Source of the DNA: Mya arenaria
Lineage: Eukaryota; Mollusca; Bivalvia; Myida; Myidae
Direction of reading: 5' to 3'
DNA: 64,000 bases
Assembly: GCF_026914265.1 (NCBI RefSeq)
Contig: NC_069124.1
Location: forward strand, 28,263,423 to 28,327,422
Position 1 is the first letter of the stretch. Each line of letters opens with the position of its first letter. The notes below the pieces were generated by a model, which saw only the letters and a list, made by a program, of their open reading frames with translations, did no database searches and was not told where the DNA came from. This document shows, piece by piece, positions 43,745 to 56,050 of the stretch. The position numbers and the translations under genes are program-made.

Positions 43745-45835
43745 GCTAGCTAGTTATTGAACATTATCATTGAAAAAAAAGGCATGAGGCAGGGGAGACA
43801 ACTCTTTTTCCAATGAATTCCCATTTTACAATGAAATATTGACTTTAATAGCCCTGTAGGGGTATGTGTCAGTACCCTCCATGATCAAGTCGTCTTGACT
43901 GCTGACAAATGTTAATGAACTGTCAAGGCAGACCCTCTTTTAAATTCCTGCTTTAGCAACAGGAAAGCACCTGGTTACCTTACGGAACCAATGAAACTGC
44001 CTCATTAATTATTCATGATTACTATATTTTCCAAGTCAAATCGCCAACAGTACACAACAAAGCATAGCATAGTAGTATATCTGGGTATTTGACAATGTTA
44101 CAGGGGATGAGTGATAGTTCTTATTCCCACGTGAGAATAAGGAGCAAAATCATGGGTATAATGCTGAATACATTTGTCAGTTACCAGACTAACCAGAGTA
44201 CCATGCCGAAAGTGGCATCCTATATGATTGTAATCTTTTTGAGTTTGATATAAGTATCATACAAACATCCAAACATCAAGTACATTGGCCTTCAACACAC
44301 TAATCTGAGACTGAGGTTAAGATTTTACACCTCTGAGGAATGATAACAGACTAAAAATCTTAATCCAGAAAATGCAGACCAAAAGCTGAGGGTTAAGGGG
44401 TTTAGATTCTAGGGGCATGTTTCAATAAGATATCTTTAAACCTTACACTGCTCTAGAGCGAGTGCAAAATTACTGTATGGAAGACAGTATTCGGTGAGGG
44501 GCGGAGTTACGTCCGCTACCCACGGTGCCATTTTGTGCCTGTGCACTATATCACAAGTTCAATAAATATGGCGCAAGTGAATGTTTTCAATGGCGAGGAT
44601 GCTTTTGACCTAAGTTCAACTGTAAAGTAAAACGGTTAGAATCTATGCAATAAATGTTCGTACGATATTTTCATTCAAACAATGGTTACATCAAAAACAG
44701 AGTTACGCCTCGAAAGATCTTAATATTTATGCAAAAAGCTACAGAAACAAGCTCTGAGTAGCAAAAAGATATCTGTCCCGGGGGGGAGCCTGTTCAGATA
44801 AGATATCTTAGTTGTAAACCTTACACTGCATTTAAGACTGCTTGGGGACACACGTCACCTGTGGAGTTATGTGCAGAATCTATGCTATAAATTTATTGTC
44901 CTCGTTTTATTGAAACCCTGAGTTTACACGAAAGATGGGGTAATGCCTAGAAATTTATGATCTTAAGCCTTTATACTTATAATCTTCATTGAAATGTGGC
45001 ACCATGCCTGGTTGAAATTGTTTCCAAAATAGCTTATGAGCATTTTAGGATATCTTTTTTATCTTTAATCCAGACATCCCGTCAAAAGGAAACTTTACAC
45101 CTGTACAATAATCTGAAATTGAAAGCTCTTGATTTATGATGACTTCCGCTCTGATCATCCCTGACAGTGACCTCACAGAGTAAAATCAACGCCCCATGCA
45201 GAGAACAGAATAACACATTGTCTGAATGACAGAAGGTATACAATTCCTCTTACGGTTCTAATATCAGCACGAATTACTTAATACTGTACTAGTACCCAAA
45301 TTAAATTTACTTAGTCACAAATCCAATCTTGGGTAAACAGTGCCCAAAATTGCCCAAAGGTTTATTTTTTAACAGACAGGCAAATAAAAGGAAACAGCTT
45401 GTCACATTTGTTTTCTGAAGTTGTTTTCGTAAGGTGAATTTTTTTTACGAGATAACATGTTACATCCCTGTTTGCACAAAGTACAGATTTCAAAAAACAA
45501 CAACCGCAAAACAAGACAAAGGTATTAAAAAGAGTTTTACACCTGACCAGAATAATTAACATGAATTGCTAGAAGCATAAAACTAAAGTCTGATGCAAAG
45601 ATTCTTATATCAAGAAATGATGATTGTAATTTTCCATTACATGTAAATCAAAAACATTTTCTTTAAAATTAAGGTTTGGTGTCTTTAAACTGGATCTTGT
45701 AAAGATTGAAAAATGTTTGAATGTTTTTGTTTTTTATTAATAATTGTTTTTGTATGATTTTTCAAGAATCCACAGAAATTTTTGAGACATGCAGTCAAAA
45801 TAAATGATGTTAACATCGATCTCTTGTCATGTGCA
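43743..45835. other. Non-coding stretch with a diverged ~330-bp duplication
   Basis: TAAACCTTACACTGC with AGAATCTATGC and GAGTTAC landmarks recurs at about 44435-44720 and 44810-44960. No coding frame of note. Confidence 0.45.
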
Positions 45836-45980
45836 GCATGTGTCACAGGCTGAGAAAAATGTTCATCCAGACCGGCTGGGCTCGTATCATGGACCCCTTG
45901 CTAACAGAGAGAGAGAGAGAGTGCTCTACAGACTCAGAGCTACAGGGCCGCTTACACACCAATTCAACAACTGTATAGGT
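45836..45980 (-). mobile_element. tRNA-derived SINE remnant, copy 1
   Basis: On the minus strand it reads GGCCCTGTAGCTCTGAGTCT then AGAGCACTC, an A-box-like start related to the copy at 46393-46640. An (AG)n stretch lies within. The element is separated from the next copy by a hAT MITE. Confidence 0.5.
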
Positions 45981-45988
45981 AACAATAC

Positions 45989-46384
45989 TAGTGTTGGGAA
46001 TCGGTTCCAATTTAACAATCGATAATCGGTTCCACTCAAGTAACCGATTATCGATAGTACAATCGTTTTTTTTAAATACTAGATAAAACCTTAAGTGAAG
46101 TTTTATTCATGCACATTATTAAACTCTTAATCATTATATGCATATATATATATACGTTATGTCTATGATTGAAGTAATTAAGTGTTATATAAAAAAATAA
46201 TTCATTTTTACTTGCTCATTGTGGCTTTCATCTGCCATTTTGTTAAAGATAACGTCTGAAAATGTACTTATATTTTTTTCATTTTTTTTTCGATGATCGA
46301 TTGTAACCAAATACAATCGATTGACGCCGATTTCAGGCCCAACCAATCGATTTTCGATTATAATCGATCATCGGAACATCACTA
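45989..46384 (-). mobile_element. hAT-like MITE with perfect 8-bp target duplication
   Basis: A 396-bp element runs from TAGTGTTGGGAATCGGTTCC to AACATCACTA and is flanked on both sides by AACAATAC (45981-45988 and 46385-46392). The exact 8-bp duplication and TAGTG...CACTA ends fit the hAT superfamily. The interior holds mirrored CGATTATCGATAG and AATCGATTTTCGATTATAAT motifs. No transposase. Confidence 0.88.
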
Positions 46385-46392
46385 AACAATAC

Positions 46393-46640
46393 TGTGACAT
46401 TTTCCCCTACCAAGTTGGAATTCGACCCCGAAATTCCAGGATAGAGAACAAGGTGAACCTATTCTCAAGGAAACCATGGATAGGATATCGAGTACATGAT
46501 TCATTCACAGCCCCTCATTGGACGCATTTCGTCACAGGGTGAGTCAAACGTGAGGTCAGACCGGGGCTCAAACCAGGGACCCCTCGCTAGCAAGGTGAGT
46601 GCTCTACTGACTGAGCTACTAGGCCGCTTACACACCTACT
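46393..46640 (-). mobile_element. tRNA-derived SINE, copy 2
   Basis: On the minus strand, TAGTAGCTCAGTCAGTAGAG is an A-box region and GGTTTGAGCCCC a B box, about 35 bases apart, followed by a non-tRNA tail. Closely related to the copy just left of the hAT MITE. Confidence 0.65.
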
Positions 46641-46805
46641 CAAAACCTTAATATATAGTCATTGATTATACCATGACAACGAATTGAGCAGTTATAATGT
46701 CAAGTTGCTACTATCTTGGTGTGCCTAAATGACATGGTTCAATGCCCTTGTTATTAGTAACAATATATTTTGTGAAATTTAATTATTTCATAGGAATGAT
46801 TCTTA

Positions 46806-47040
46806 ATGATAAAGGGTGGCCAGTAAGCTTAGTGGTTAGCATGGTTGCTTCTCTCAAAGACGACCTAGGTTTGACTCCCGGCCTGGACGTGTGTGAGATT
46901 GGTCGATCAGGTCACCAAGCAGGATAAGAGTGTTTTTCTTCCAATTTCCTCCACAACACAAGACCACACTCTCGCGCAACATTGTGCCAACGAGACTGAC
47001 TTACCATAAATTAATGTAATTAACTTTCTTCACAATCGTT
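46806..47040 (+). mobile_element. tRNA-derived SINE of a second family
   Basis: The head TAAGCTTAGTGGTTAGCATG (A box) and AGGTTTGACTCCCGG (B box) are followed by TTCCTCCACAACACAAGACC and CTCTCGCGCAACATTGTGCC, a central domain I recognise from invertebrate SINEs. The exact family is not determined. Confidence 0.6.
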
Positions 47041-50000
47041 GTAAAATAAATACAGTAGGAAGGGCGGAGTGAGTGAAGCGAACATTTTAGTCCTTCTTAG
47101 TCATTCAGATTTCAAAATATGTTCTTGATGACTTACTGATTATAACAGGTTATCAGCAGGGAATGATTATTATGTCATGTCAGTTAAGGTTTAAAAGTAC
47201 AATTCTTAATGATTTAAAGGCTGGTTACCTCATTGCGTGCTTATATGCGATCTATCATTCATTAATGGCTGAATAAGTGTTGCATGATTATTCAACCTAG
47301 TTTTATTTAATCTAGTTAATATGTTAACACATGCAGACAGTGCATGAAGTTGATAAACAAGTATAGTAATCAATGGCAAATCCAGGAATTGACGTTAGAG
47401 TGGGTGTAACTTATGGGTGCAACCTTTTGACATGCCTGACCCTCCTTAATACGTAACCAATATATATTTATCATTTAAAATGTTGGCAGGGGTTTGGGGG
47501 TACTCCCCCTAAGGATCTTCAACAGTTAAAGTCCAAAAAGGTGCATTTTTAGTGTATTTTATTCCTTTATCCGATTATAATTGTCTTGAATTTAAAACTT
47601 GGACAAATTTTGTGGGGGTGCACACTGTGTGTGCCCTCTTTGGCGCACTCTGTGTGGGCCCCCTTTGAATATGCTAGAGATAATCTAAAACTATTAGTCT
47701 AAGATCAGATTTATAAAACTCTTTCGCATATTAAATCAGATATCTCATAGAGCAAAACAATATTGAATGGATATATATGTTTATCATCAAAAAAATACCA
47801 AAACTTGGCAACTTCATACCAGAAGAAAGGGAAACAAACGCTCGTATTCAATTGATTCAATGATAAAAAGCATATTTGCCTACTGAAGATAAGAACTTCA
47901 ATAATCATGGACCGAATATTTACTTTTATATTTTACATTGAAAGATACCGATTCCAATATCCGTTAACAGGGGAGCTTAGGCAGGACCATATTTACTCTT
48001 GTATAAGGAACTGGCTTCTAGGTTAAACCAATACACTACTTATATTACAATCACAATTGAAGAATTTAAATTCCCTATTGAATCTCAATACTCAATGCAT
48101 CTGCTTGCTAGATGTAAGTTTTCTTTCATTCAGAAAAAGAAAACATTATGCCCTAAATTACCAATCAAAGAAGAGTACTCAAAAATTGATAAAAGCCCAA
48201 AAATTGTCAATTCTTGACTTTAAAACACAAACCAGGGGCCATATTCAGTATAGTTCTTATATTAATCCTTAGACATACATGTGTACCACAGTGATACCAT
48301 TCAGCCTTAAAATTGGCAAATTTAATCTACAGTCCAATCAAAACACTCAGATTCTATACTTAAATTTAAGATCAATTTAAGCTTGTTATTAAATATGACC
48401 CTAGGTTTGAGAATTTAAAAAAGGTCGCTGGTACATACCTTCAACGAGTACGACTTTGATCTTAGCCAACTCATACTTCCAGCAATAAACTTTTCAACGG
48501 TTCAATGTTTCAGTTTGTTATTTTTAATTGAAGAAAAACACTTTTTTCTGAAAAATCAAGGTCCAGTCCATGATAAAATAATATACTATTGCAGTTCACA
48601 TAAACTGTCTAACATCCAAATGATATTCCTTGAAGATAATCTAAATCCCAACGTGCAGTTTTTCGTTTTGTTTACAAGTCATCTGGGAATGTATTATTGG
48701 TCCCAGAAGTCATTGACGTGTTTCGAAATAGGTGGGAAGGTAAAAAAAAAGTCATTTCTATGAACTTTCATGACAGTCGTCAGCATGTTGAAATACTATT
48801 ATCACTGTTAATCAACAACTGCAAATCATTGGCTTTAACATTCACATGAAAAGCAATTTACAGTCCACATCAATGATCTATGCAATCATATATCAATCAT
48901 GATAAAACTTAAACCCAAACTACTTAATTCTGTGAAAACTTATATTTACTCAGTTCACTGACGTTTTCGACACAAATATTTAATAATGAATACTGTCCGA
49001 TATATGAATAAAACTTAAGCACATTTTAAACGCATACAATTTAAACTCCACGATTTAAACTCCTTGGTCTGGCCATCATAGAGTATACTGGTAGGTAGAT
49101 ACGAAACTATGATAACTTCAACACTTGTCAACACAGACTTTTTCCACCATTTATGGACAGTTCCCACACCATTCATGCATGATATTCCATGCCCCAATAG
49201 TCAATTAAATTAAAGGGAACACCTTTTCAAGTCCACTGACATTCAAACTCCATTTGAACTATCTTAAATCTTCCGAAATTGGTATGAAAACATTATGTTT
49301 ACTTTCAAGTTCTTGAAATTCGTCACTTAGTTCTGCATTCTTGCCTTTTAGTCATAGCCAGCACACAATTCTTTCCTTAAAGTTATTGTAATATATATCA
49401 TTATTAACAAAGCTTTAATAATGAAGTAGTAACTGATACTATTGTGTCAGTATACTGGTATAAAACTTTGACATACTTTCAATGTACTAAATATCTGATT
49501 TAGGTGTTTATTGTTTGCGTTAAGTTGTGGAGTACAATACAAAAACTGTCAACATTACAAAACATTTTACCTATGTTAAACCTATTTCATGCCAGGCTAA
49601 TTCTGACCTTGTTTTTTCCAATTTTTAATGGGTGTCAAATAACTGGCTTACTTTATAATTTGGGGAATAATACTACCAGTATTTAAAACAGCACTGAATG
49701 GCTGAGTCCATGCATTCCATAGAATTATACAAGACTAAAATGGATTTAAATATCTAAACTATAATCATCTTCAATTATGCTTTTGTATATGCATGAAAAA
49801 ACTATTTAGGAACAAGCCAATGCAGCTAGCCAAAACCTACTGTGACAGACTGCCATATCCCTCACCAAATTATTAAGAACTTTGATCATATCAACTTTGC
49901 CTAATACCAGCGCTTGAATTTAGAACAAAAAAGTTTTCTTAGTTTTCATCTAACTCCAATATTAAAATGGTATCAAATAGAGTTGGTGTTACCTTTCGCG

Positions 50001-52546
50001 AAACGTGCCCACAATGTACAATGCTATAATTCACTTAAACCCCATGCTATTTATTGAACGTTGTCCTTAACAACATGTTACAGAACAGTTTTGTCACCCG
50101 CACCCTTTGTGATTGAAATTAACACACTCATGTTCAAGTGCTCATGACAATGATTTCAATAACTGGAGTTGTGCGTGCTGTCACTATTATGTATAATATA
50201 TTACACTTCCTCTTTTACAAGAGGCTTGAATATTTCTATAAAAAAATCCCCGACCTTCCCTTGTACTATTTTTTCTATCACAAACAATTATTTTGTTTAT
50301 TATATCAAACTTAGTTTGTTATTCATATTTTTTTTTCATTTTTTTTTAACAATTCGATACTGACTTCTATAAATACTTGTGATGTAATTTCAAGTCATGA
50401 ACATCTGTTTAAACATGATATACCAATGATATATTATAGGAATTTATGGCATATACCATCCAAAAACAATGTTGACTGTAGATATAAAATGCCATGGGCA
50501 AAAACAAGTTGACCTTTAAAGATAACAATTCAGGAATCAAAGTCTAGTGCGAAATCTTTATCTGAATTGCAATGCCTGTTTAAGTGGGTCAGCTCATTTT
50601 TTTTTAAGATTTATTGGTACTTTAATATCATACATTTCCAGTTGAGTACACATTCTTCCCCATCCCCCACACCCCCTGCTAAAATTGTCTAAGTAAACAT
50701 AATGCATGTGACAATGTCTGTATGGTGGATAAAGTATGCATCAGTTTTAGACTAAAATTAGGCAAACTCCGTAGCGGAGGAACCCCAAAACCTGCTTGCC
50801 ATGTTTAGAGCCAATTTGGGGGTTTCCTGGGGATATTGGCACCCTCAAACATCAAATCTGGGATCTACCCATATCTGCTTTATAACATATGCTTCATGAC
50901 AGAAAAAAGTCACTAACACATGATCATCTACCTAAAGATATGGGTAGGAGAACACCAAACAAAATTAGCCAGAATTTAAAAAGGGCAGGGTCATTCAGAA
51001 GAGGAACAGGTTGCTATGTGAGAAATATGTATAGGGCTGAGGAAAACTTGATCATTTGTGAATTACATGTAGACAGAAGATGTCAGGAATTGTGTTCAAT
51101 TGAAGTAATATTAGGTTTCAACTACCATATCATATGTAAATTTAGTATGTATTTACAATCACACTAAACTATACTTAAAGTTTTATTTAAAACTAAAAAA
51201 ACATTTGATTATCTTAAGCATTTAATTCTATGAATGCAGATTCAAGGGTTTCCTAGCGCCATGCTAGTCTTAATGAGGGAAAAGGAGTGCTAGCATAAAA
51301 GGTCAGGTTACTACACCCTTCCATAACTTTTAAGCTTTAACCCTGAAACTATTTACAAATAACTTAAAGGTCCAGATGATCTCAAAGAATTAAAACATGA
51401 AGGGGAATAATGTACAAAATATGTACAATGACTAACAACTTGTGGTTATGTCCCTTGCATAAGAGGTTACAATAGATTACTATTGTTATTGGTCCCAGGT
51501 AGACATTAATAAGATAAACACTATTCTGACTATTTTCTGACTATTTCAATAGCCTTACATAATATTATTTGAAGTAAATAGCCTCCAGCCCAAAATACAA
51601 GATGTCAATATAATTATCTATTTGATGGTGATGTGTCTTAATAATACAAAGTAAACACATTTCAATATTCCTTTACAATTGCAGTTCTAAATGATAATCT
51701 TCCTTAAGGGAGTCCAACAATTCTTAAGTTTTAGCCTACACTAGATTTTGGGATCTGTTTAAGACTCCTAATTAATAAATAAGGAAAAAAAATATGGTAT
51801 CGAAATGCATTTTTGCATAAATTATTAGCATTTCAAAACTTCATTCCAAGTTGAATCTTGGTTAAATATATTGCTAATTTAATATTTTTTTCTCCTTTTT
51901 GTATGATTATTAAATAATGTTTGACATATATATATATGGATGCAGTTCAGTAATTTTTCTTGGTTCAATGTAATTTTAAAGGCTGTTTCCCCTTAAAAAG
52001 TGTCCATTTTCCTAACAAAATCTTAATATTTTCCCAATTCATAAGTCATAGATTCCTTGAATGAATAAAAAAGCAATGCATTTCTAATCTTGATGTGTTG
52101 ATTATATCATTATATTAGTCCATATAAACATCAGCCTCAAAGTCTTTAATGATTTTGGTTTTTTAAAGGAAATTTAATATTATCATGAATGTCCATATGT
52201 TACAAAAGTTCCCTAATAACACACATTATTGTGGCTAAGGTATATTCGCTATTATATCAGCTAGTTTGGCATGATTTTATATTGTCACTGAGTAAGGAAA
52301 ACATCTCAATTTGAAGGCACAGGTGGTGGAACTCTTTCTTCTTTTTAAAAAAAAAATGATGCTTGACTGTTTAATTTGTATCGAAATTTGTAAGTGGGTA
52401 TTCCGCCAAACTTCCTGTGCAACATGGTTGAAAATTGCATAAACCTGCATACCCTGCACTTCTTAAATGCTTTCATGGCTTTCCCAGATTCTAGGTTTTA
52501 TATGAAAGGGCTTGTTAAATTTCTTTGTCAAGCATTCAACTGATAA
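47041..52546. other. Long non-coding stretch
   Basis: No spliced gene, RNA gene or clear mobile element could be supported. Scattered 60-92-codon frames have no recognisable motifs. A diverged fragment near 47050-47100 (GGGCGGAGTGAGTGAAGCGA) is the reverse of the dispersed repeat at 11964-12180. Confidence 0.4.
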
Positions 52547-52862
52547 TGCACCAGTCAATTGTAACCATGACCCCCCAGGTCTGCAGGTATACCGGGGATA
52601 CCCACGGAAATGGGCCACGTTTTTACCTTTCAGTTGGCCCCGCAGTGCCGGGTGACTGCGGTGGTTTTGTCTTCGCGCAAAATATAGCCGGGAATGGTGC
52701 TTATGGGCCTTACCTAGGGTCCCTTGGGTGCGGGGGCATTAGCGAGGATTTTACCATCAGTTCGTTTCCGCAGGCAGGACAGGGATTTTTCACCCGGGGT
52801 TGGCTGGACCAAAAGTCAAAGTCCCAGCTATTCCCCGGAGCTGGTTACAATTAACTGGTGCA
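52547..52862. mobile_element. GC-rich MITE with TGCACCAGTCAATTG ends, copy 2
   Basis: 316 bp bounded by TGCACCAGTCAATTGTAACC and GGTTACAATTAACTGGTGCA, in inverted internal order relative to copy 1. Its GC-rich interior yields a 109-codon false frame. Confidence 0.83.
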
Positions 52863-53484
52863 TTATAAATGTAAGAATAAGGGCTTCTTCATCCTGCTTA
52901 CAGATTTAGAGTCACTATCTAAGCAAAATAATTTTGACTGAAACTAAGATAGGGTCAATTAGCTGCTCATTTTTGAAATTGTTTTCTCTCACGTGTCTCG
53001 TTTTTATATAAAACCACTGAATCCGTACTCTTCCGTTAGTTCTTACCCCACCCACCAAAATCACCATTGTCTGAAATTGTTTGTCATTTTATTTCGACGA
53101 GCTTTTGAATTGAAATGATGTCAAATAAAAGAACAATGACAAACAAATATCTGTAATTAAATTTACGTTACAATTTACCTATCCTTTGCAGGGCGGTCGA
53201 GTTCAGAAATAAAAAAAACAACTTTATTTTCTGTAATGACTATACACAACCATTCGTTCACAGACCGAACGTACCAGCAAATGGAATACCACCTTCAAAC
53301 GAACGCAAATGTCAATATTTAAAAAAATATTTAAAGACGAATACTTTTTTCATTTTTCATTGAGTTTATAAGATCATGCATTTAAACCATTTCCCTAAAG
53401 AGGCAAAATAGTTCGTGCCTTAAGGGTACGAAACTTTTACATGTATAAGATTAAAGTTTAACATTTTATCACCGCTAATCAGAG
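52863..53484. other. 5' flank of tRNA-iMet, non-coding
   Basis: No gene recognised; A+T-rich. Confidence 0.4.
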
Positions 53485-53556
53485 AGCAGAGTGGCGCAGT
53501 GGAAGCGTGCTGGGCCCATAACCCAGAGGTCCGTGGATCGAAACCACGCTCTGCTA
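53485..53556 (+). tRNA. Initiator tRNA-Met (CAT)
   Basis: A 72-nt cloverleaf with a 7-bp acceptor stem (AGCAGAG/CTCTGCT, A discriminator), the A box TGGCGCAGTGGAAGCG, anticodon arm CTGGGCCCATAACCCAG with the three G:C pairs of initiators and the CAT anticodon, and a T arm CGTGGATCGAAACCACG. The T loop starts ATCGAAA rather than TTC, and the first pair is A:T; both are hallmarks of eukaryotic initiator tRNA. No intron. It is the Met-tRNA used by the 43S complex to start translation. Single copy in this window. Confidence 0.97.
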
Positions 53557-53559
53557 ACC

Positions 53560-53566
53560 TTTTTTT
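53560..53566 (+). terminator. Pol III terminator of tRNA-iMet
   Basis: Seven consecutive T residues begin three bases after the discriminator, a standard Pol III stop. Confidence 0.9.
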
Positions 53567-53915
53567 CTTTCCTATTTATTTGCGATTGGTCTTTTGTTTG
53601 GGAAAAGTTATTCCAGTTATATTTGCACCGAACATGATATAAGTTTTTTTTTGTAATCTTTTTTTTTAATCCACATGTTTTAAACTGCGTCATGGATTAA
53701 ATAAAGTCAGTGAATCCGTCAACATTGGTTCTTTTTTGGCATCCATAACTTTAATCATTGCACAGGCGCCTGTCTCACAGTTTGTTTCAAAATGTTGATT
53801 AATATCATTTTGGGTACATATAAAGAGACAAACAACACATCTCAGTCATCTGAAGATATTAATGCCTTTGATTTACAAGAAAAAAACAAGGTATTTTAAC
53901 GTTACTCAAACTTAC

Positions 53916-53937
53916 CGGATTTCACTGTAGAGTCCAT
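53916..53937 (-). other. Candidate leader exon fragment with ATG and strong splice donor
   Basis: On the minus strand an ATG opens MDSTVKS and runs 22 nt to TCCG|GTAAGT, a near-ideal donor. If joined to the USP38 exon at 36025 it would give a short upstream frame that ends just before the main ATG. It may equally be chance or belong to another gene; nothing links the two directly. Confidence 0.2.
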
Positions 53938-54470
53938 TTTTCTTTTCTTTTTTTAATAAAAATAGAAACAATCCATTTTTAATGTTTTCTACATCTACAT
54001 CATACGTCGACGCAGTCACACTTGACTAGTACCGCAACGGGTGGTCACAGGTCAAGGAAAAGGGGAAAATTAAGAGAAATATAGATTGTGAGTAGAGCTT
54101 CAAATGGCAAATAAAAGGGTGGAGTAAAGGAAAGTTTTGACCAGCTACGTGTTCGCTCCTTTAACCCATACCTCTCCGGTTACGGTGGCCGCGGACGGCA
54201 CGGCAGTGGTTCAAATCATTAGGAACTACTTGTAGGTGGGCGCCTACTGAACTAGAATGAGAGTGCTGTGAGCCCCTGCTTGAAGGATACAAAGTTAGAG
54301 GCTTCCCGCAGCAGCGTCGGCTGGAAGGCTGTTCCACGATGTGACTGTTCTCGGAAAGAAGGAATTCCGGCAATATGCTATTGGTAGACTGCTGGCGGTT
54401 CTTCTTGGAGTGGGAGGATCTGGTGTTGCTCGATGCTGGGATGAGGTACTGGTTGGCTGGGATGCCGACT

Positions 54471-54523
54471 AGGTCGTTGGTGATCTTGAACATCATTATG
54501 ATGTTCAAGATCACCAACGACCT
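54471..54523. repeat. 53-bp near-perfect palindrome at a LINE break
   Basis: Two 26-bp arms (AGGTCGTTGGTGATCTTGAA plus CATCAT, and its exact reverse complement) are separated by one T. One arm is normal LINE sequence coding MMFKITNDL; the other is an inverted copy abutting the insert at 54524. Confidence 0.95.
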
Positions 54524-54690
54524 TGCTTCAAAGCAATCTATATGTGAATACATTTTTTCGTACTTGCGTCTAAAAATACTTTAAAATTTCGCAAACTTAG
54601 ACCTGCTAAAAAAATCCCCCTGAATACAACCAAAATCCCCCTGAATTTTCAGCCTTTTGAACAAATCCCCCTGAATGGTCTCCAGAAAAT
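54524..54690. other. Foreign insert within the LINE
   Basis: Non-LINE sequence with three copies of AATCCCCCTGAAT separates LINE codons AQLTM from MMFKITN. Source unknown. Confidence 0.6.
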
Positions 54691-56050
54691 ATGGCATGTA
54701 TGATCATAGTTAATTGGGCCTTGGCCCGTCTGGATTCCAGGGACTCCCAACTCAGTAGGTCTAGCATGGGGGAAACGCTGCTGGTGTTGTGATGGCGGTT
54801 GGTCACCTATCTGGCAGCTTTTCACTGTACCATCTCGAGTTTGTATGTAAGATTCTTAGCGTATGGGTTCCATACTGTGGAATAATACTCCAATGGGAGC
54901 GCACGAGTGACATGTAGGCTGTGCTTTTGACCTGTTCATTGTTGATGCGCAGGTTACGGCGGAGGAAACCAAGTATTCTCCCCCCTTTCTTTAAGGTGTT
55001 GTCAATTTGGGTGTTCTAGGAGAGGTTTTGGGACATAGTTACTCCGAGGTATTTTGTCGCTGATTCTACATCCTGCTTTTTGCCCTTCAAGGAGTATTCA
55101 TGAAATATTGGGTTTCTTTTCCTATATATCCGCAGGATGCTGCACTTTTCCGGATGGAAAGACATTCCCCAGTGCCTTTCACATGAAGCAAGCCTTTTGA
55201 GGTCATCATGGATTATATCACAGTCTTGTTGCGATGGTATCTTACGATATAACACACAATCGTCTGCAAATAGTCTTGACTTGGGCAACACCTGAAGTGG
55301 AAGGTCGTTGATGAAGACCAAAAATAATATTGGCCCGAGAACACTACCCTGAGGTTCACCGCTTATAACGGGCGCTGTTTCGGATGTGGCTCCATCAACG
55401 ATGATACGCTGTGTGCGGCCTGTCAAGATGGCTACAATCTAGTTCAACGTTTGGCCTTTGATGCCATAGTGGTGTAATTTGGAGAGCAGGCGCTTGTGTG
55501 GGACACGGTCGAACGCTTTACTGAAGTCAAGTACAGCAAGGTCGTGTTGTCTCTTCTTGCCCAGTGATTTAACAAGCTCGTCTGTCATTAATTTACTGTG
55601 TCTCGCAGCTTCGTCGTCTCCTGAATTCATGCTGGCGTCAGAATGTTGTTGTCAAGATGTTGCATGTGGTTGCTAACGGTACTGGCCTGTAGTTGAACCT
55701 CTCCCCATTCTTGAAAATGGCCGAGATGTTTGCTGTCTTCCATATGCACTTCCTGCAAATAATAGCTCGATATGGTGCGAACTCCTGCGCTAAGTCCTTC
55801 AGGATGTGCGCTGACAATATGTCTGGTCCGGAAATCTTCTGCGGGTTAAGCTTTCTTAGTAGACTGAGGACTCCTGCGGTTGTGATTAAGATGTTTATAA
55901 ATGAATCGCTGAATAACTTCCCTTTGTCCTCCAGTGAGGATATCCCGCAGTTGTCTTTTCTTGGTGACTTGATTTAGCTCCAGAGCTGCGTCTGCTTGTA
56001 AGGTTGCTGGTCCGAGTATTTGGACAGGATGTCAATCTTTTCAATAAGTC

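Larger units (their letters stand above)
54090..56050 (-). mobile_element. Broken LINE, reverse transcriptase region (jockey/CR1-like)
   Basis: Minus-strand fragments in order read LNPQKISGPDILSAHILKDL, NYRPV-like, LAVLDFSKAFDRVPHKRLLS, GEPQGSVLGPILFLVFINDL, RLFADDCVLYR (the catalytic FADD box), GMSFHPEKC, KYLGV, then the C-terminal LLSWESLESRRAKAQLTM and MMFKITNDLVGIPANQYLIP. The 5' end (endonuclease) is absent. Damage includes a stop between LN and IVAILTGRTQ (probably Trp to stop), a lost QHGFR region near 55640-55690, and a foreign insert at 54524-54690. Not active. Confidence 0.88.

Noticed and set aside
47041-52546. Several 60-92-codon frames as candidate small genes
   Set aside because: No motif, conserved cysteine pattern or convincing splice context; frame lengths are as expected by chance in this A+T-rich DNA.
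54161-54584. Plus-strand and minus-strand frames both reading NIIMMFKITNDL
   Set aside because: A consequence of the 53-bp palindrome in a dead LINE, not two genes.
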